Source: Tipula vernalis | Lineage: Eukaryota > Arthropoda > Insecta > Diptera > Tipulidae | Length of the DNA stretch: 64,000 nucleotides | Assembly (NCBI GenBank): GCA_958295665.1 | Contig: OY282558.1 | Coordinates: 331,363,106 to 331,427,105, forward strand | Direction of reading: 5' to 3' | In this document: one piece after another, positions 57,661 to 64,000 of the stretch | How the letters are laid out: each line of letters starts with the position of its first letter | Numbering within the stretch: position 1 is the first letter of the stretch | The notes under the pieces: model-generated | What the model saw: the letters and a program-made list of their open reading frames with translations, nothing else | The model's database searches: none | What the model was told of the DNA's origin: nothing | Made by a program: the position numbers and the translations under genes

Positions 57661-58035
57661 AATCAAGGTACTTGTAAGCGAAGGAGAGGAAAATAAAAAA
57701 AATAAATGCAATCCCATACAGAATTCATAGCATGTCGAATTTTTGGTAATGGTAAGTCTACCGGTACATGAGTACATCCAAATACATGTTGTACAGCTAC
57801 GCACACACCAACAATACAGAACGGGACAAAACTAAACCTCATTTGACATAATAATATCTCAATAGCGGGTGCGTGTGAATTGAGGAAAACCTGGTACGAA
57901 ATTGTGCCGATTTCGTAACAAAGGTAATGCTGAGTTTTTAAGTTTATTTAATTGGATGAATCCAACTGATCCGAGGCTTCTTGCCGAAAATCCTCTTCTT
58001 CAATTTCGGTATCTTGTGAGTAATCATACTCAATA
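57661..58035. other. Flank between the repeat field and Gypsy-B
   Basis: No whole gene. On the minus strand a short acidic frame (IEYDYSQDTEIEEEDFRQEA) ends at about 57960 and joins the Gypsy-B integrase text without a frame change at about 58036. It does not match integrase and marks where foreign sequence begins. Its source is unknown. Confidence 0.4.
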
Positions 58036-58759
58036 TTACCAGCAATTTTGACTCGAATTGTGTTCCCTGATCGGTTGTGATGTGAAGGGACACGCCGAAT
58101 CGTTATACGTAATTATTGACGAATGTTGTGGCAATGGTTGTAGCCGACATATTGGTCATGCAATATGCTTCGGGCCAGCGAGTGAAGCGATCGACACATG
58201 TGAGCAAATATGAATATCCATCAGATGGTGGAAGTGGTCCAAGAATGTCTAAGTGGATATGTTCAAATCGACAAGGTGGAATCTCGAATTGTCCATGAGG
58301 TAATTTTGTGTGCCGTTGGACTTTGGTACGTTGGCAGGATAAACAAGACTGAGCCCAATTGCCTACGTCCTTGTTTATGTTAGGCCAAAAGTAGCGAGCA
58401 GTAATCAATTTACGAGTTGTACGGACACCAGGATGCGAAATATTGTGTAATGTATCGAAAATGGTTCGACGTAATGATTCTGCGATGTATGGGCGATTGT
58501 ACCCAGTAGATGTTTCGCAGACGATTTCGAGGCCAGGTAGTTTAAAAAGCTCTAGTTTCATTGATGAACTAGTGTGACATTCGGAACCAGAAAACAAATT
58601 CTGAAGTTCTAGGTCTGCCTTTTGTGTGGTTGCGATTTTTGTTAAGTCGAAATGTGTCTCGAATGTGGCCGTTTCGTTGTCAGTTGTGCGGGATAGTATG
58701 TCCGCGACAACATTGTCATGTCCATGAACATGCTGAATATCCGTGGTGAATTGACTTAT
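58036..58759 (-). pseudogene. pol: Gypsy-B integrase, C-terminally truncated
   Basis: In frame with RT after one TAA. The zinc domain reads HNISHPGVRTTRKLITARYF with a C-x2-C (CLSCQ). The core has its first D in HLDILGPLPPSDG, then LLTCVDRFTRWPEAYCM; after a second nonsense codon at 58103 it reads HITTDQGTQFES with the second D. It then switches to unrelated sequence at about 58036, so the catalytic E and C-terminal domain are absent. Confidence 0.85.
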
Positions 58760-59881
58760 TTAATCCAAGTGGCGAGATTGCCTTGGATTACGTTCAGTTT
58801 TAGACTGAATTGCTCTAGTCAGAGGCTTGTGGTCGGTGTAAATAGTGAAGTCCCGACCATCGACAAAATATCTGAAGTGTTTAACTGCTAGATAAATTGC
58901 GAGTAATTCCCGGTCGAATGCGGAATATTTAATTTCGGCATCCGAGAGTTTCTTGGAGAAAAATCCAAGTGGCTCCCAACACTCGTTGTTGTACTGTTGC
59001 AAAACTGCCCCGACGGCAGTGTTTGATGCATCAGTAGTAACGCTGAACTTTGAGTCGCTCATTGGATGCGCTAAAAGTGTTATTTGTGCCAATTCAGTTT
59101 TTTGCGACGTGAATGCTTGTTGACATTCGTCGGGCCAAGAGAAGCTCTTGGCTGTCTTGGGCTTCTTTAGTAATGCTGCCAAGTGATCATGAATTGGTGC
59201 GAGTGTTTCAGCGAGTTTTGGTATACATCGGTGGTAGTAATTTACCATACCGACGAATCGCTGTATGCTTTTGATTGACTTTGGAGCTGACAATTCCCTA
59301 ATGGCGTTAATTCGTTCTTCAGACGGTAGAATACCATTAGGGGTTATCTTGTGACTGAGGAAATCAAGAGTGGATGCGCCAAAGACGCATTTTGAACTCT
59401 TAATGTGAACATCAAACTCAGTTAACCTATGGAAGAGTTGTTCCAGGTGCAGTTTGTGTTGTTCCTCAGAGTGTGAAGCCACAAGAATGTCATCAATGTA
59501 GACGAACCCGAAGTCTAAATCGCGAACGACTTCGTTCATAAAGCGCTGAAACGTTTGAGCGGCGTTTCGTAGACCGAATGGCATTCGGGTGAATTCGAAG
59601 AGGCCAAGTGGTGTCGTGATCGCCGTTTTATGAACGTCTTCAGGTGCTACGGGAATTAAATGGTAAGCCCTGACAAGATCAATTTTGGAGAATATTTTGC
59701 ATCCATGCAAGTGCATTGAGAAGTTTTGGATGTGGGGTATCGGGTAACGATCAGGTGTTGTGACTGTGTTTAACCTACGATAATCTCCACATGGTCTCCA
59801 ATCTTGATCTTTCTTCTTCACCATGTGAAGTGGACAAGAGACGGACGATGCTGATGGCCGGCAAATCCCTAATTCCACCAT
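58760..59881 (-). pseudogene. pol: Gypsy-B reverse transcriptase and RNase H
   Basis: 373 open codons. RT motifs: [54 protein letters not shown] and the catalytic [11 protein letters not shown] near residue 150. Connection: [20 protein letters not shown]. RNase [39 protein letters not shown] and TIYTDHKPL. The frame ends at a TAA directly after RQSRHLD, where sister copies read on into YISQFTTD; the same frame then continues to 58103. The catalytic residues of both enzymes are kept. Confidence 0.88.
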
Positions 59882-60440
59882 GTGTTGGAATTCTGCGAAT
59901 GCGGTTTGTGGCGAACTGGATCTAGCCTGCGTGGTCTTGACACAGGCAGATGGCCTGCTGTGACAATGTGGTGAACCACGTTGTGTCGAACTGGCAAATT
60001 GTAATTCGCCTCTGCTGTTAAAGAAGGAAACTTCTTCAGCAAAGTGCCGTAGCCGTTGTCGATTGCGAAATGGATCGGAGTAGGTGTGTTCACTCGAACC
60101 ATTGAAGCATTGATTGACAGCTGTGTTGCTGGATCAATCAGCTTTCTGTGTTTTAAATCGACAAGGAGTCCAAATTTGCTGAGAAAATCGGCGCCAATGA
60201 TTGGACGGTTCACAGCTGCTAAAATAAAAGCATGTGTGAACGTTCGTTTAAGCCCAATGTTTACCCGGAGGAGTTTGCTTCCGTAGGTATTGATTGTTGT
60301 GCCATTGGCGGCCGATCAGTATTTTTTGAAGAATTGAGAGTGAAAAAGTTTTGATATGGGATGACGGAAAGATCCGCTCCCGTATCGATCAGAAATGAAA
60401 GTTTGTTATTAGTATCTTGTACGAATAAACGGCTGTTTGC
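59869..60440 (-). pseudogene. pol: Gypsy-B aspartic protease and linker
   Basis: The active site reads FLIDTGADLSVIP near 60380-60410. A following frame (MNRPIIGADFLSKFGLLVDL, at 60213 down) is the usual C-terminal flap and ADFL motif of Gypsy proteases and leads to the RT linker ([20 protein letters not shown]). A frameshift near 60290 separates the active site from this part and another near 59875 separates it from RT. Confidence 0.8.
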
Positions 60441-60483
60441 TTGTTTTTTCTTATGATCCGCCGTTTCATCACGTCAAATAACG

Positions 60484-60858
60484 TGTTCACAAATAAATAA
60501 TAACACATTTAACTTAATTTACTTTTAATTAATATATTTTAATTTAATTTAGTTATATGATAAACATTTTATTTTCCACCACCATTTTTATACCGCGCGA
60601 TGGTGGTCGGCAAGACGTGTTGAAGATCGAGAGCAGACTCGTTTCTGTTTTCTTTCACCTCTCGTTTTGTACTACTATATTGACGCTTAGATATTTTGGT
60701 TATTTATCGCGCGGTTGGTATACCTGGAATAAAAGGTGCATTCCTTTGCTTTTGTAAATGTGTTCGAGATGTGTTCGAGATTAATGTATGTAAACTGATT
60801 GTGGTGGTGAGTGAATGTAAAATAAATAAAGGTATGAATAAGTGAACGAGCCGCTACA
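60484..60858 (-). repeat. LTR-5 of the Gypsy family
   Basis: Plus-strand ends are TGTTCACAAATAAATAATAA and GAACGAGCCGCTACA, 375 bp. It shares CGCGCGGTTGGTATACCTGGA with the LTR at 39679-40442. It lies on the 5' side of Gypsy-B directly after the protease region, so gag and leader were deleted. No target duplication with neighbouring sequence was found. Confidence 0.7.
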
Positions 60859-60899
60859 AGTTCCAAGAGAAGCAAAGCGGTTGGGCTATATCTGCAGTC

Positions 60900-62580
60900 G
60901 TGAACTTAACTATGAACATTAATAAATTTACACCTCAACTGGGATCATCTTACATAGAGGTGCTTGATGAAATTTAAAAAAAAAGAAAGCTTGCGTCAAC
61001 GTTGAAAATTGTGATGATGCATGTTTTGCATGGTCATTAATGGCTGCATTACATCCAGTAAAAAAAAATCCACAACGTATATTCAAATATCATCACTACT
61101 CTAAAGAGTTCAATACAACAGGAATACAATTCCCAATGTCAATTAACCAAATTCCCCGATTTGAAAAACAGAATAATATTTCAATCAATGTATATATATG
61201 TATATATGTATATATATTAAAATTATTAAAATCAGAGAATTACCTTACATTGCCAACATATTTATCCAAAAATAAAAGAGATAGACGTAAATTTACTGTG
61301 AGTTCAAAATAAATATTAGCTGGTTGATGAAGAAGAAGATGGATCAGGAGCTGAATTAAGTGACTATGAGCCGATCAGATATCATTACGTATAGATAAAA
61401 AATCTTTCTCGGCTGTTGTCAATGCAATTGGGGAGAATAGGCATGGGCAAAAATATTTTTGTGAACGATGTATCCACTATTTTCATTCAATGGAAGTACT
61501 ACTAAAAAATGGTGAGAACTGCATTAATCAAAACAGTTGTAAAATTAGATTACCTACAAATGGAGAAAAAAACGCTCAATTCAAAAATTTAAAAAATAAA
61601 ATAATTACGCCATTTATAATTTATGCAGATTTAGAATGTCTATTAGAAAAAGTAGAAATTAATAATAAATATCAAAACCATGAGCCATGTAGTATAGGTT
61701 ATTATGTGAAATGAAGTGTTAAGTAATCCGGTAGAAATGGAGTTCTAACTGAAGAAGAATATTCTTTGTTTAAAACAGCGTCGATATGCCATATATGCGA
61801 AAAACTTTTTAATATTGATGATATAAGAGTTCGCGATCATTGCCATTTCACTGATAAGTTTAGAGGGGCTGCGCATAATAATTGTAATATAAATTATAGA
61901 GAAGGTCTTACTGTACCAATCGTTTTTCATAATCTAAGTGGTTATGATTCACATTTTATTATAGAAAATGTAGCCTCCGATATGCCGGGTAGAGTAGATT
62001 TACTTCCAATTAACAAGGAGAAATATATATCGTTTACTAAACATTTAAATTTTCATTTAACCAAATTTCGATTTATCGATTCCTTGAGATTTATGGATAA
62101 AAGTTTAGATCAACTTTCATCATACTTGACCACTTTCACCAATTTAAAATCAGAGTTTCCGCTAATTTCAAAAGACAAATTTATATTGTTAACTAAAACG
62201 GGGGTTTATCCATATGACTATTTGGATAGTTCTCATAAATTTTTAGAAGAACAGCTCCCGCCGATTGATCAATTCTACAATAAATTAAATGATAGTAATA
62301 TTACCGAAAAAGAATATGCACATGCTCAAAATGTTTGGAGTAAATTCAACATATGTGATTTAGGTGAATATTCGGATTTTTATCTCGAAAACAGATGTAT
62401 TATTATTAGCGGATGTTTTCGAACAGTTTCGTTATAGTTCTCATAAAACTTATGGATTAGATCCCGCACACTATTTTACACTTCCTGGTCACTTTTGGGA
62501 TGCGATGCTAAAGTATACGAACAAATCTTTAGAGTTGCTCACAGATATTGATATGCTAATATTTGTAAAGCGGGGAATTA
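60900..62580 (+). pseudogene. Relic protein-primed family B DNA polymerase (Polinton/adintovirus-like), N-terminal half
   Basis: Plus-strand frames follow the layout of DNA_pol_B_2-type polymerases of Polinton/Maverick and adintovirus-like elements in animals. An N-terminal region holds CFAWSLMAALHPV and GIQFPMSINQIPRFEKQN (60900-61200). FIIYADLECLLEK is exonuclease motif I (about 61620). Then come an endonuclease VII-like zinc motif (CHICEKLF, DHCHFTDKFRGAAHNNCN; 61784-61890), HNLSGYDSHFII (exo II; about 61935) and [13 protein letters not shown] (exo III region; about 62400). The copy stops near 62580, before the palm that carries polymerisation motifs A-C. Breaks include a stop near 60976, disorder between 61200 and 61430, a break near 61715 and a frameshift near 62400. 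It is an old, dead copy. Confidence 0.8.
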
Positions 62581-63170
62581 GAGGAACTAGGTGTATTGGG
62601 TTTATATACGAATAACAACTCGTACGGCATAAAATTTGTGGTTGTGTGAGATGTACTATTATAAATCAATATTGAGTAAGGTAACCAAGAGTCCCATTCT
62701 AGTGATTCTAAAGCAATTATATGATGGATATATTCGGTTAGAGTACGGTATGATCGCTCAAGAACTCTGTTGGTTTGAGGATGAAAAGCAATGGTATTCA
62801 TTTGTCAGATTCATAGAATTTTGCAACATTCCTTAAAAAAACTTTCTATGAAATTTGAACCTTGTTCGGTTAATAATCCTCTCGGGGCTCCAAAAACGCA
62901 GATAACCTACTCTATCAACGCCCTGGCTATAGTTTCAGCTTTGGCTATAGATTCGGCACTGCCAAAGCCAAGGAATACACCGTGAGGTCGTCCTTTATGG
63001 TTAGTATGCACCGATTGTTATGATGATTGGAAGGCAAGGGACCTGATGTATGTTTCAATTTGACGTAAGATTTTTGGATAATAATAATACTTGCGTAGGC
63101 GTCGATAAGTGCGTAATATCCCTTGATGTTCACCTAAAGGAGTATTGTGGATATAACACCGTTGTTTTTT
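62580..63170 (-). pseudogene. pol: 17.6/297-like Gypsy integrase fragment
   Basis: On the minus strand the H2C2 zinc domain (HNTPLGEHQGILRTYRRLRK) is at about 63060-63150. Then comes a core segment with FGAPRG (about 62880) and, further on, FHPQTNRVLERSYRTLTEYI (about 62740-62800), which includes the catalytic E. Frames are broken and about 100-150 bp of the core look rearranged. It is joined directly to the polymerase relic at about 62580. Confidence 0.75.
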
Positions 63171-63173
63171 TTG

Positions 63174-63624
63174 TGTTTTACAATTTATTATGTTCTTTAT
63201 AAAATTATACAATATTCGGTTTTTTTAATATTAATCATCACTATACATTTTTTTTTTGCTCGAAAGACAAAATTAATTCAAATCAATTTTGTATTTTTAA
63301 AAGTATTAAATTCACCGAAAAATGGAAAAAATGAAAGCGCGCACCAAAAAGGAATGTGCCCGTGTTGAACTTGTAAACGATTGATGATGGTTTTTGCTTT
63401 TTTGAAGCAGATGAATAAAAAAAGGAGAAGAAAAATGAATTTGCAGTATAGTTTGAATGAGTGAATTGTGTAAGTTGGGTTGCTTGTTGGAAAAATAGGT
63501 GCGTTCCATAATATGTATGTGGGTGCGTTCCCTAATGCCTGACTTTGTATGTTGATACATGTGTATTCCTACATTAATAAATTGTTTTGTTAATGTATTG
63601 CGGCGGTATGAATGGACCGCTACA
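63174..63624 (-). repeat. LTR-6 of the Gypsy family
   Basis: Plus-strand text starts TGTTTTACAATTTATTATG and ends GGACCGCTACA at 63624. It is followed by the polypurine tract (63625-63641, minus: CACTTGCGGAGGAGTCC). This gives the clean reference for the site into which the CACTA-like element inserted at 30505. Confidence 0.75.
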
Positions 63625-63790
63625 GGACTCCTCCGCAAGTGATTTTCTCCTTGTTAGAATATGCTTGAATTAATAGTAGCAAAACGGACTCGTTTGTGTG
63701 TACGAGGGCATGATGTGTTATCAGCCGAGAGAATTTCGTATGTCGGCTTGAGTCGTTCGATTGAAATGAAAAGCCGAGTAAAAATGGAAA
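63625..63790 (-). pseudogene. pol: 3' end of pol of a fifth Gypsy-family copy
   Basis: The minus-strand frame contains ERLKPTYEILSADN, the counterpart of the DRLKPAYGIL end in Gypsy-A and -C, and closes shortly before the polypurine tract. The rest of the element would lie to the right, but 63791-64000 is AT-rich without pol similarity, so the copy is truncated here. Confidence 0.65.
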
Positions 63791-64000
63791 CAACACGATT
63801 ACAAAACACAAACATTTAACAAATGCTTACGTAAACATAAATTTTGAAATATGATGCACTAATTAAATAAAACATATTAATTGAAATAAAACTATTATTT
63901 TGTTTAATAGAATAAGAAATATTTTATTGTATGAAATATTTATAATGTGCCTCAATAACATATTTTAGTCACTTTTATATTTTTGATGTGTACCTAAAAA
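63791..64000. other. AT-rich end of window, nothing recognised
   Basis: No coding or repeat feature is supported. Confidence 0.5.

Larger units (their letters stand above)
58036..60440 (-). mobile_element. Gypsy-B, best preserved pol of the recurrent Gypsy family
   Basis: Protease, RT, RNase H and two thirds of integrase are present on the minus strand. The RT-to-integrase frame is the same over 59881-58103 with only nonsense breaks. The 3' third of pol is missing, replaced at about 58036 by unrelated sequence. Gag is missing: an LTR starts at 60484, right behind the protease. It serves as reference for the other copies. Confidence 0.9.

Overview
The window looks like insect nuclear heterochromatin. 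It is AT-rich and contains no recognisable host housekeeping gene. Almost everything in it is a transposable element, an element relic or satellite DNA. The mix points to an arthropod, most likely an insect: several Ty3/Gypsy retrotransposons including an env-bearing errantivirus-like one, a mariner, two hAT elements, a CACTA-like DNA transposon with introns, and a relic of a protein-primed family B DNA polymerase. Species cannot be read from the sequence.

Layout. 1-5371: a nearly complete minus-strand Gypsy element (Gypsy-1) whose gag is open and whose pol has one frame break, one nonsense codon and a gap before integrase. 5372-21770: about 90 tandem copies of a 181-182 bp satellite with higher-order structure; it replaces the 5' end of Gypsy-1. 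21771-24790: AT-rich DNA with weak Harbinger-like traces. 24798-27500: a hAT element with an open 625-codon transposase, inserted in the cytoplasmic tail of an errantivirus-like env (24735-28080). 30506-39083: an apparently intact 8,578 bp two-gene transposon with 12-bp terminal inverted repeats and a TA target duplication, inserted two bases from the end of a Gypsy LTR. 39088-50790: nested, decaying copies of one Gypsy family (here Gypsy-A to -D) with LTR fragments, a truncated mariner and several insertions bounded by direct repeats. 50820-56090: errantivirus-like pol split by a second, decayed 4.4 kb hAT. 56205-58035: a GC-richer island and a field of about 18 short repeats with core ACCGTAAAC. 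58036-60858: the best preserved Gypsy-family pol (Gypsy-B) and its LTR. 60900-62580: the relic polymerase, plus strand. 62580-64000: integrase debris, an LTR and the 3' tail of another Gypsy copy.

How the parts relate. Nesting order can be read from paralogous empty sites inside the window. The CACTA-like element went into an LTR of the same Gypsy family that recurs at 45992 and 63624. hAT-A went into env and hAT-B into pol, each with an 8-bp target duplication. In the CACTA-like element one gene is an 804-codon Tnp2-like protein without introns. The other is predicted here as eight exons (106, 156, 71, 243, 348, 136, 134 and 327 nt) whose phases all agree, giving 506 codons plus stop. The two genes plus clustered subterminal GATGCA motifs resemble the TnpD/TnpA plus subterminal-repeat design of CACTA elements, and this is the most interesting object in the window.
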